64,000 nt of DNA. It comes from Bacteroidota bacterium. GTDB taxonomy: Bacteria > Bacteroidota > Bacteroidia > Chitinophagales > Chitinophagaceae. Each line of letters starts with the position of its first letter. Positions within the stretch are counted from its first letter, which is position 1. Where the stretch lies: assembly GCA_016715505.1 (NCBI GenBank), contig JADJZY010000009.1, positions 1 to 64,000 of the forward strand. The letters run 5' to 3'. This document shows positions 1 through 6,746 of this stretch, in pieces. The notes below the pieces were generated by a model. It had not been told where the DNA came from and searched no databases. It saw only the letters and a list, made by a program, of their open reading frames with translations. The position numbers and the translations under genes were made by a program.

Positions 1-302
1 CAGAACCATGCCTTTACAATTGAAATGTATAGAATCAAGATACCAAATTTCTTGTTTTTTACAAAGGCGCCAATAATCGTTTTTTCTATCATCTTCAAAT
101 TGTATCCTACTTTGGAGCGAATGACTACTCCATTTGAAATAAGCAATCTGCTCACCATAAATTTAACCCTGTTTGTAACAAATAACTGATACACCGAATC
201 ATTACAATAAAAACGTAAGCACCAATTATCGCCTATTTCCTTGTTACTTAAAACGAGCGTAAAGGATTGTGCATGTAACCTTCCTATAAAAGAAAGCAGC
301 AT
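1..302 (-). CDS. Partial hypothetical secreted protein
   Basis: This open frame runs on the minus strand from an ATG at 302 to the window edge without a stop (100 codons seen), so its C-terminus is missing. The visible start gives a short hydrophobic stretch ending in a GRLHAQS signal-peptidase-like site. The frame stays open upstream to about 358 and would add KLYKHSIYRWRGFLIYIF, which makes a normal-length signal peptide. An ATG at 360 is one base out of that frame, so a single-base error there is likely. I do not recognise the mature part, which is rich in K, I and V. It may be a small exported protein like the one at 1738. Confidence 0.4.
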   Translation of the reverse strand, partial: MLLSFIGRLHAQSFTLVLSNKEIGDNWCLRFYCNDSVYQLFVTNRVKFMVSRLLISNGVVIRSKVGYNLKMIEKTIIGAFVKNKKFGILILYISIVKAWF

Positions 303-405
303 AAATATATATATTAAAAAACCTCGCCATCGGTAAATTGAATGTTTATATAATTTTCATTTATTGAGATCATTGAAGTCATTATAACGAAATATAATAA
401 CTGAT

Positions 406-498
406 GTATGGAATGAAGGTTTATTTAAATGAGGAAAAGACTTATTTGTAAAATGCAGAATGGCTGATTGGTTTGTGAGGACACAATGCAAGGCGTAA
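406..498 (+). repeat. Repeat B, copy 1 (diverged direct repeat)
   Basis: About 93 bases match positions 2852-2944 in the same orientation with scattered substitutions. Both copies contain the stretches GCAGAATGGCT and ATTGGTTTGTGAGGACA. Read from the ATG at 412, the copies translate to similar peptides (MKVY, NEEKTY, AEWLIGL, then TGA). This copy also has an in-frame TAA at codon 13. It lies just downstream of the higA-like gene at 538. Confidence 0.75.
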
Positions 499-537
499 AA
501 GAGATTTTCCAATATTCATACTTTTAGTAGCCTTCAT

Positions 538-861
538 TTACGCTAGTCTTAAAAGTAAATTACCATCAATGCCTAAAATTTGATTGAGCGCTTTCCGAAA
601 CGATACACTTGGCTTTCTCTTTTTATGCATGATTTCAGAAAGTTGTGTATCGGTTGTATAACATTTTAGCAAGTTCTTTTGCTTTAGCTTTTGATACATT
701 TTCAATTCGATTATGCCTTGTAAGGTCTCGGGAAGGGGTATCATTACATTGACTTCCTCCCAGGCATGAACAATCTTTGTAAACTTTTGCAAATCGGCAT
801 TTTGCTTTTTAGTTAAGCCATCAAAGCCCTTTTCTTCACCTAATACTAACAGCTTTTCCAT
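538..861 (-). CDS. higA: HigA-type antitoxin (HTH regulator), N-terminus frameshifted
   Basis: The protein ends in a helix-turn-helix antitoxin domain of the HigA type: residues 51-107 contain a helix-turn-helix followed by LSEIMHKKRKPSVSFRKAL and the typical GIDGNLLL ending. It should bind and neutralise the toxin encoded just upstream at 910-1206 and repress the shared promoter. The first ATG in frame is at 861, giving 107 residues. The same frame stays open upstream to the higB stop and encodes EQEISKNEYLLANAE, which looks like genuine HigA N-terminus. The ATG that should start it (897-899) is one base out of frame, so one base was probably lost in AA at codon 2. Family assignment is firm; the true start is not. 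Confidence 0.8.
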   Translation of the reverse strand: MEKLLVLGEEKGFDGLTKKQNADLQKFTKIVHAWEEVNVMIPLPETLQGIIELKMYQKLKQKNLLKCYTTDTQLSEIMHKKRKPSVSFRKALNQILGIDGNLLLRLA

Positions 862-909
862 TTCGGCATTAGCCAGTAAATACTCGTTTTTCGAAATCTC
901 TTGTTCATA

Positions 910-1206
910 CTATACTTTTTTAATATTCTCTATTTTATCGTATTCTTTATGAGTGCCAACGAACCGAATGTAAATGGTCCTTACATTAAAAAAAATCAAC
1001 ACTACCAGCCTGTATTTATTGCCACCAATATTAAAAACAAACCGCCTGTTCCCAACACTATCTACACTATTAAAGGTTGCTTTTACTTCACTAAAATTAC
1101 TCCAATCACTTTCCTGTGCTAAATTATACCATGACAGTAAAGGCTCTTTTGCCTTTGGCTGATCATTGTAAAACTCAATGAGTCTTGCTTTTGAAATAAT
1201 AACCAT
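910..1206 (-). CDS. higB: HigB-type mRNA interferase toxin
   Basis: This 98-residue protein is a type II toxin of the HigB family (RelE-like ribosome-dependent endoribonuclease). It starts MVIISKARLIEF, has the family pattern of a basic, compact fold with NIGGNKYRLV around residues 59-68, and ends in RFVGTHKEYDKI, the usual HigB C-terminal signature. It lies first in a two-gene unit with higA directly downstream, the order normal for higBA. A TACCTTTG -7 box sits five bases upstream of its ATG, so the transcript probably has almost no leader. Length matches the family. Confidence 0.88.
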   Translation of the reverse strand: MVIISKARLIEFYNDQPKAKEPLLSWYNLAQESDWSNFSEVKATFNSVDSVGNRRFVFNIGGNKYRLVVLIFFNVRTIYIRFVGTHKEYDKIENIKKV

Positions 1207-1211
1207 TTATA

Positions 1212-1219
1212 CAAAGGTA
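1212..1219 (-). promoter_or_regulatory. -7 promoter box of higBA
   Basis: TACCTTTG fits the Bacteroidota primary-sigma -7 consensus TAnnTTTG. It ends five bases before the higB ATG, which predicts a leaderless or near-leaderless mRNA. Confidence 0.5.
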
Positions 1220-1342
1220 AATTTATTCACAAAATCAAAATATATTTTCTGAAAACAAAAATTATTAAGGTGCTTTCTAAATTAAAGAAAGCCGAAATAA
1301 CGGCGCCCCAGCTCTCATAAATTTGTTACCAACTAGCACATA

Positions 1343-1429
1343 ATTAACTCAACACTAAAAATAAGCATCTCATTTCAATACCCAATCTTATTGAAAAAAA
1401 AGTTCTTGTGAGTATTATTTATATGCATA
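1343..1429 (+). repeat. Repeat A, copy 1
   Basis: This stretch is nearly identical to 2713-2798 in the same orientation. The shared core includes TAAGCATCTCATTTCAATAC followed by CCAATCTTATTG, an A-run, and ends at TATGCATA. It lies in the 530-base gene-free interval between higB and the secreted protein at 1738. The rest of that interval holds a degenerate piece of repeat B (1530-1571) and short protein-like fragments near 1590-1720, but no gene I can support. Confidence 0.85.
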
Positions 1430-1529
1430 GTCTCTGACTTCAAATGGAGTATTGAGGATTCAATAAAACTTCTATATTTGACATTAAATTGAATGTATAT
1501 TCGATTGAGGCAAAGAAATCTGGGGACAG

Positions 1530-1571
1530 ATAGAATAGCTGCTTAGTTTCTGAGGTCACAAGGCAAGGCGT
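1530..1571 (+). repeat. Degenerate piece of repeat B
   Basis: The segment around AGAATAGCTGCTTAGTTTCT followed by GAGGTCACAAGGCAAGGCGT aligns with the 3' half of repeat B at 455-495 and 2900-2941, with one small gap. By eye about two thirds of bases match. It follows repeat A copy 1 by about 100 bases, as copy 2 of B follows copy 2 of A. Confidence 0.5.
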
Positions 1572-1737
1572 TTCCGATTATTCGGCTACTTATTAAACTT
1601 CTGGGCCATGATGAATTGAACCTAGATGATTTGATTGAAGATAGCCATCAGCTGCAGCTTTGAATGACAACTTTGGAAAAACAGATTGAACTTACGGCGA
1701 CTCGGAAATTGAAATAATCAACTAAAGCTTAAATAAA

Positions 1738-2076
1738 ATGAAAACTTTGTTTTTTCTCTTTGGACTAATTTTTTTTGGAGCAAGAGCCCAGGATACTGCC
1801 AAAAATGTATTTGCATGCCAATCTTTTTACTACTATACTAATTTAGGCCATCTCGACGAATACTGTGAATTCAGATTTTCTAAATCAATCGAACCAAACA
1901 TTTTACTTGCAACGTACAACAAGCACTATTGCTACAGGAATAATGGCACAGTTGATTGCTTCTACAGCATAATTTATGATAGTACAGAATATGAAATTTC
2001 CTGTGAGAATATAACTTTAATAAAGTCTGATTCTTTTTCTTTAGTAACCAAAGATTCGAAATCTTATTGCGTTTAG
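1738..2076 (+). CDS. Small secreted hypothetical protein, possibly truncated
   Basis: The 112-residue product begins with a clear signal peptide (MKTLFFLFGLIFFGARAQ, cleavage expected after ARA or ARAQ), so it is exported to the periplasm or surface. The mature part has six cysteines and many aromatic residues, suggesting a small disulphide-bonded fold. I do not recognise the family. After the TAG stop the same frame stays open for about 47 more codons with protein-like composition (ELSNEFVLQQKKEERDF), so the gene may once have encoded about 160 residues. It sits alone between two copies of repeat A. Confidence 0.55.
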   Translation: MKTLFFLFGLIFFGARAQDTAKNVFACQSFYYYTNLGHLDEYCEFRFSKSIEPNILLATYNKHYCYRNNGTVDCFYSIIYDSTEYEISCENITLIKSDSFSLVTKDSKSYCV

Positions 2077-2683
2077 AAAAAGATAGCTTTTGAACTTTCA
2101 AATGAATTTGTTCTCCAACAGAAAAAAGAAGAACGTGATTTCCTCTATGGCCTTTTAAATTCTAATGAACCTATGCGAATTTTAGACTGGTCGGTCACCT
2201 CCTCGAGTACTTAAAATGGCCCGGGCTTGTTTTTGAAATATTGAAACTACAATAAGAAAACCATCAAATATATATGGATCACAGTGACAGGTAGGAATCG
2301 AGTTGGTGATATAGTTACAGAATTGGGAAAGAGAAACAAAACCGTTCAGATTATTGGCCCAATAAATTATTTTCACAAGATCATCTGTTGAATTTGAATG
2401 TGTGTGCATACAGACCTTGTGTCTGAAGTTGATATAAATTCTATTAAAATCCAGTATATGGACGGATCAATTAAAATGATTACACAAATCGAAAGAATTA
2501 TTCTGACCGAAAAGGAACTGGGAATACTATAATAGTTCGACGAAAGATGATGTTAAAAAATAAAGGAGATGTTAAAATCAAGTGTATAAACAGGAGTTGC
2601 GTATTGAAATACTAACTTTGCAGATACTCTAAATTCTGACACATTAACAAAACCCCTGCTCTCTTGAGCTTGCCACACACGTT
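2077..2683. other. Gene-poor interval with coding remnants
   Basis: No gene can be supported here. The first 140 bases continue the frame of the preceding gene past its stop. A 43-codon open frame at about 2399-2530 (plus strand, ending TEKELGIL) looks protein-like but has no recognisable family and no clear promoter. The interval reads as decayed coding sequence. Confidence 0.4.
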
Positions 2684-2706
2684 CTCTTGAGTTTTCAACT
2701 CAAGAG
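2684..2706. repeat. Perfect 10-bp hairpin
   Basis: CTCTTGAGTT, three loop bases TTC, then AACTCAAGAG form a perfect stem. No T-run follows on either strand, so it does not look like a standard terminator. It lies seven bases before repeat A copy 2. Confidence 0.6.
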
Positions 2707-2712
2707 CCCATT

Positions 2713-2798
2713 CTTAACCTAACACTAAAATAAGCATCTCATTTCAATACCCAATCTTATTGCAAAAAAAGTTCATGTGGGAATTATTAATATGCATA
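2713..2798 (+). repeat. Repeat A, copy 2
   Basis: This is the second copy of the element at 1343-1429, with about ten scattered differences. It is followed within 55 bases by repeat B copy 2, so A and B together form a composite intergenic unit. Confidence 0.85.
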
Positions 2799-2851
2799 TT
2801 TCTTGGCTAAAAACGGGCCATGCTCGATCTTATCGAACTATTATCTCTTGT

Positions 2852-2944
2852 GTAAGGAATGAAGGTTTATTTCAATGAGGAAAAGACATATTGGTATCAT
2901 GCAGAATGGCTAATTGGTTTGTGAGGACATAAAGTAGGGCGTAA
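2852..2944 (+). repeat. Repeat B, copy 2
   Basis: This is the better preserved copy of repeat B. It contains a short open frame from 2861 (MKVYFNEEKTYWYHAEWLIG, then L and TGA). Most differences from copy 1 fall at third codon positions of this frame, which suggests an origin in coding sequence. Confidence 0.75.
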
Positions 2945-3055
2945 GATTTATAGTACCAACTTGGAATAAATACACTCCGCTTGAATTACACACTTAATTG
3001 TCCTAATAAGCACTAAAGCCGCGCTTTTGCAAAACGGCTGTTCGTGTTTCGTGTT

Positions 3056-3412
3056 TCAATATCTCCGTTGTCTAATTTTATTTTCATCTACTACTGTAAG
3101 TGTTCTTTCAAATATTAGTTTTTCATTTCGCAAAATTTGGTCTACGATCTGTCCTGGTTCAAATGATTCATATTCTTTCAGTCGCAAGTAAACTACACCT
3201 TGGTCTGGTTTATAATTAAGTTTAAAAATCAATTCGCCATAGTCTTGGTCAAATGTCAAAATTAAACGTAACTCCTTATGAGCAAGAGCCATTACATCCT
3301 TATCAGTAATGCTTTTATTGTTTTCTCCAATAGCGCAAACATCATAACCCAATTGTCTTAAGAATTTAACACTATCCAATGGAAAATTCTCGTTTGCTAA
3401 CAGTTTCTTCAA
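3056..3412 (-). CDS. DUF5615 PIN-like toxin-family protein
   Basis: This 118-residue protein matches the DUF5615 (PIN-like, COG4634) family: it opens with KKLLANENFP, the usual acidic N-terminal motif with E8, continues with DVCAIGENNKSITDKDVMALA and has the LILTFDQDYGEL strand carrying D55 and D57. PIN-like folds act as metal-dependent RNases and these proteins are predicted toxins. The start is a TTG six bases after the stop of the DUF433 reading frame; no ATG is available upstream. DUF433-DUF5615 is a recognised toxin-antitoxin-like pair, so the context supports the call. Activity is inferred only from the family. Confidence 0.85.
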   Translation of the reverse strand: MKKLLANENFPLDSVKFLRQLGYDVCAIGENNKSITDKDVMALAHKELRLILTFDQDYGELIFKLNYKPDQGVVYLRLKEYESFEPGQIVDQILRNEKLIFERTLTVVDENKIRQRRY

Positions 3413-3418
3413 CTTAAC

Positions 3419-3656
3419 CTACTTTTCATTTGAAGATACAAATAACAAACCATCATGAATACATTCTTGTAAATATGCAAATACAGCTTGCAAGGAAACT
3501 TTATCTAATCGAGGATAATTTTTAATATTTTATCTTCATTCCAACCTTGAGCCAATAATCCAACAATATGTTCAACTGACAAACGAGTTCCTTTTTATAG
3601 TTGGTTTTCCTAATAAAAATCTCTTGGTCTGATACAATATAGTCTTGCCAATTCAT
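3419..3656 (-). pseudogene. DUF433 antitoxin-like gene with three frameshifts
   Basis: Reading from the ATG at 3656 gives MNWQDYIVSDQEI, then the frame breaks. Joining frames restores a complete DUF433 protein: a LGKPTIKGTRLSVEHIVGLL section, then AQGWNEDKILKNYPRLDKV and SLQAVFAYLQECIHDGL. The three breaks are one extra T near 3614-3619, one extra A near 3591-3595 and one missing A in the run near 3521, each in a five-base A/T homopolymer. DUF433 proteins are small helix-turn-helix antitoxin-like partners of DUF5615, which follows directly. The breaks may be sequencing errors rather than decay. Confidence 0.75.
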
Positions 3657-3740
3657 ATTTCAAATATAAAGATTTAATAGTAAAAGAATCCAAATTGCAT
3701 GACCTCTATGCTCCAAACAGATGAACGAAGATTTTCTATT

Positions 3741-3768
3741 AAAAAAACCACCTCTATAGGTGGTCTTT
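3741..3768 (-). terminator. Rho-independent terminator of tRNA-Leu
   Basis: On the minus strand ACCACCT, loop ATAG, AGGTGGT form a 7-bp stem followed directly by seven T residues, a few bases after the tRNA 3' end. Confidence 0.85.
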
Positions 3769-3770
3769 TG

Positions 3771-3854
3771 TGCCCAGAACAGGAATCGAACCTGCACTTC
3801 CTTGCGAAAACCAGATTTTGAGTCTAGCGCGTCTACCAATTCCGCCATCTGGGC
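3771..3854 (-). tRNA. tRNA-Leu (CAA)
   Basis: The minus strand folds into a class II tRNA: acceptor GCCCAGA pairs with TCTGGGC, the discriminator is A, the T-arm contains GGTTCGATTCC, and a long variable arm is present (TTTTCGCAAGGAAG). The anticodon loop is CTCAAAA, giving anticodon CAA for leucine UUG codons. The 3' CCA is not encoded. A TAATATTG sequence about 20 bases upstream resembles the -7 promoter box with one mismatch. The accessory island at 1-3.7 kb ends at this gene, but I see no duplicated tRNA end that would mark an attachment site. Confidence 0.95.
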
Positions 3855-3883
3855 TTAGGGTGTGCAATATTACAACAAAGGAA

Positions 3884-5039
3884 TTATATTTTAAAATCGT
3901 TTTCTATTTTCTTCCGACTTCCGGAATAAATTTCAAATTTTAGCAATCTGGCTTCCAATGGCCCATTAAACACCTTCATTTTTTTACCCGGCTTTAATCC
4001 AATAAACTTTATAGCCTCCTGATTTGCCGTAATCATCCAGGCCTCTGTACCTGCATAATGGCGCTTAAGGGTATTTCCAATACCTTCGTAAAAGGCCTGG
4101 GTATCTATACTAATTCGCTCATCATAGGGTGGATTCATCAAAATAAACAATTCGCCTTCTGTTGATTTCTCACTTTTTAAAAAATCTGCCTGTATTATTT
4201 CAATCTCATCATACGCACAGGCATCTACATGTAGTCGGGCTTTTTTGACCGATGAAAAGTCTTTATCTGCTCCTTTGATTGGATACGACAGAGGTTTAAC
4301 GGCTTTCATCAGTTCCTCCCTGCAATTTTTAAACATCGCCGAATCAAAATCGGACCATCGCATGAAGGCAAATTCTCGACGGTGAATATTGGCCGGAATC
4401 TGTCGGGCGATCATATAGGCTTCAATCGGTATGGTACCACTTCCACACATCGGATCTAAAAATTCACATTGACCTTTCCAACCAGCCATCAATAAAAGTC
4501 CGGCTGCCATAAGCTCCGAAATAGGCGCCGCATGCGATTCCGTTTTATATCCGCGTAAATGCAAGGAGGCTCCGGAACTATCCAGCGAAACCGTACACTG
4601 CTCATTAAAAATATGGATGTGCAACCTAAGGTCCGGAGATTCTGTATCTACATTCGGTCTTTGTCCGCTGCGATTTCTGAATTGGTCTACTAATGCATCT
4701 TTCGTTTTTAAAGCCACATATTTTGAGTGGGTAAAATAGTCTGATTTCACTGTTGCATCTATCGCAAAGGTCTGATCTATGTAAGTACTCCGACCAATCA
4801 ATCCGATAAATGCCTTCATATAATTCCTTTTCATTTCGGGCCTTGAATTGTTCAATGGGCAGAAGTATTTTCAGAGCGGTGCGGCAAGCCAAATTGGCCC
4901 GATACATCACCGTCATATCCCCTTCAAAATGCACTGCCCTATTTGCCGGAACAATTTTTTCGGCGCCAATATTTCGTAATTCCTCTGCCAGCAATTCTTC
5001 AAAACCATATAGTGTTTTGGCAATCCATTGTTTTTGCAT
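3884..5039 (-). CDS. THUMP-domain rRNA (guanine-N2) methyltransferase, frameshifted
   Basis: Two overlapping frames form one gene of about 385 residues. The N-terminal part (from ATG 5039) carries the ferredoxin-like/THUMP region beginning MQKQWIAKTLYGFEELLAEE; the C-terminal part is a Rossmann-fold methyltransferase with the SAM-binding LDPMCGSGTIPIEA motif and the catalytic NPPYDER motif of base N-methylases. This is the RlmL/YpsC (UPF0020) family that methylates G in 23S rRNA. The frame changes at about 4780, between EYLH and DQTFAIDA, where one base is missing. The family is broadly conserved, so a sequence error is more likely than loss. Confidence 0.85.
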
Positions 5040-5045
5040 TTCGAT

Positions 5046-6701
5046 TTATTGACTTTTAATTTTCAAAATTTTTTCTTTGATATACTGCCGCTCTTCCTCA
5101 GTAGCAATTTCAAGGGTCATGGCTTTTTGATATGCCCAAAGTGCACTGTCGGACTTACCTTGTTTTTCATATTGCTCAGCAACAATTCGCCAGGTGTCGT
5201 AATAATTGGGATTCACCTGAAGAAGTGTTTGAATCGAAACATCCTGATGACGAATATGTTGTTGCTCTAGTTGTAAATAGGTTTTTACTTTTAAATACTC
5301 CGGCCCCTTTAAAAGGGTATCCGCTGCAATATTCCCGGCGGCATTTGCGTGCAATCGTTCAGCTCCTTTTCCGCCGAAAATTTCATTTAAATCATAACAA
5401 ACAAAAGTACCCATTTGCCAGGGGGCTGTGCTGACCCACATCAAACCCTGTTCAGGTTTAAATATTACCGCATGATGGGCAATGAACTGATTCAGGGCCT
5501 TTTCGTTGGTAAGTCCAATATCCCGATCCTGGTGTCCTTTATAATCCCTTAAAATGGTAGCCGTATGCTCCGGTGTATTGCGTGGATATTTTTTGAGTAA
5601 TTCCTGTAATCTTTCGTACCGATATACAGAAGCACTTTTTTCCATTTGTTGCCGATTCAGTTCAGAACCACCCAGCCCCTTGCTTTGATAATGATTCGCA
5701 CATTGTATCTGATGGCCCTTGGTTTCATACACCTCCAGTGCATCGGGTGTTTTTTCAATCACAACAGCTTTATGATCACGGGCCGATCCGATCAGAAAAC
5801 TTTCACTCACAAACATTTTTCGTTTTTGAGCAATGGCAATCGCTTCCTGAATATTCGATGCATATTGCAGAATTTCCCGTGCAACCAATGAAACGGGCGC
5901 TGCAGCACCAAATGGAATTTCTGATTTAGCCGCATTAATGGTCACCGTAAGTCCCTGCAAATTCATTCCACTCACCACTCCGGTAAATCCGCCCCAGGTA
6001 ACGGAAGCAAACGGAATCCCCTTTTCTGGTCGGTAAAATGCAATGATTTTATTTTTAGCAAATTCATCTCCTACATAAAAATCAAAATTTCTTCCAATGA
6101 TTAAACTACTATCTGCAGAGGCTGTATCCCAGGTTGCAAATGAAGTACAACCCACCAACATCAAATTGGCCAAAGCATGTCCGATATCATGGGCTGCATG
6201 ATAATTAAGCTGTCTTGAGTAATTGGTTCCAATCCAATTAAATTCTTCTGAAGCCGCTTGCGAAATACCATAAATCTCTTCTTGATATTCACGAATGATA
6301 TAATCACTTAGGTTACGATTCATAAATCCGACCACATACTTTAAAAATTTCAAATACCTTTTGGAAGGGATCATTCGCTGGATTTCATTGGTAAATGCCA
6401 ACTCCTGATCATGAATGAGTTTTCGAGCTAATCGCCCATACACTACTCCTCTGGTATAGGCATCTCCTTCGAGATACATTTCATACAATCCAAATTGATT
6501 CTGTTTTAACACATTAGCACCTACTGAAGTTAATCCGGCGCTATCTTGAACCATTGGCCATTGCATGGCAGGGACATCTTTTATCTCGGGTGGTTTGATG
6601 TCTGCAATTCGGTATACATAAATGCCCAAAATCAAAAACATCAGGAGTAAAAATCCGATGAAATAAAGCAACCCTTTAAAGATGCGGCGAAACCAATGCA
6701 T
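5046..6701 (-). CDS. C45-family autoproteolytic acyltransferase/hydrolase
   Basis: The 551-residue protein has an N-terminal membrane anchor (roughly residues 10-33), a periplasmic Ntn-hydrolase domain and TPR-like helices near the C-terminus. Cys185 in VGCTSF is the expected nucleophile exposed by self-cleavage, as in acyl-CoA:6-aminopenicillanate acyltransferase (peptidase C45). Supporting motifs are IIGRNFDF and the VTWGGFTGVVSGMNLQGL region. Substrate is unknown. I chose the ATG at 6701 over a TTG at 6710. A TATCTTTG box ends seven bases upstream, predicting a leaderless message. The next gene upstream, in the same direction, is a CrtI-like oxidoreductase. Confidence 0.85.
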   Translation of the reverse strand: MHWFRRIFKGLLYFIGFLLLMFLILGIYVYRIADIKPPEIKDVPAMQWPMVQDSAGLTSVGANVLKQNQFGLYEMYLEGDAYTRGVVYGRLARKLIHDQELAFTNEIQRMIPSKRYLKFLKYVVGFMNRNLSDYIIREYQEEIYGISQAASEEFNWIGTNYSRQLNYHAAHDIGHALANLMLVGCTSFATWDTASADSSLIIGRNFDFYVGDEFAKNKIIAFYRPEKGIPFASVTWGGFTGVVSGMNLQGLTVTINAAKSEIPFGAAAPVSLVAREILQYASNIQEAIAIAQKRKMFVSESFLIGSARDHKAVVIEKTPDALEVYETKGHQIQCANHYQSKGLGGSELNRQQMEKSASVYRYERLQELLKKYPRNTPEHTATILRDYKGHQDRDIGLTNEKALNQFIAHHAVIFKPEQGLMWVSTAPWQMGTFVCYDLNEIFGGKGAERLHANAAGNIAADTLLKGPEYLKVKTYLQLEQQHIRHQDVSIQTLLQVNPNYYDTWRIVAEQYEKQGKSDSALWAYQKAMTLEIATEEERQYIKEKILKIKSQ

Positions 6702-6707
6702 TGTTCG

Positions 6708-6715
6708 CAAAGATA
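6708..6715 (-). promoter_or_regulatory. -7 promoter box before the C45 acyltransferase
   Basis: TATCTTTG fits TAnnTTTG and ends six bases before the ATG at 6701, too close for a normal leader. Confidence 0.45.
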
Positions 6716-6746
6716 ATCGGGTGCCCGGAATTATTGTGTTTGTAAA

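Noticed and set aside
406..2944. Reading the A/B repeats as a CRISPR array or an integron array
   Set aside because: There are only two or three diverged copies, spaced by over 1 kb and without regular spacers or cas genes. No integrase is in the window and no paired attC ends could be found.
3771..3854. tRNA-Leu as attachment site of a genomic island
   Set aside because: No partial duplicate of the tRNA 3' end was seen in the adjacent 3.7 kb, and there is no integrase.
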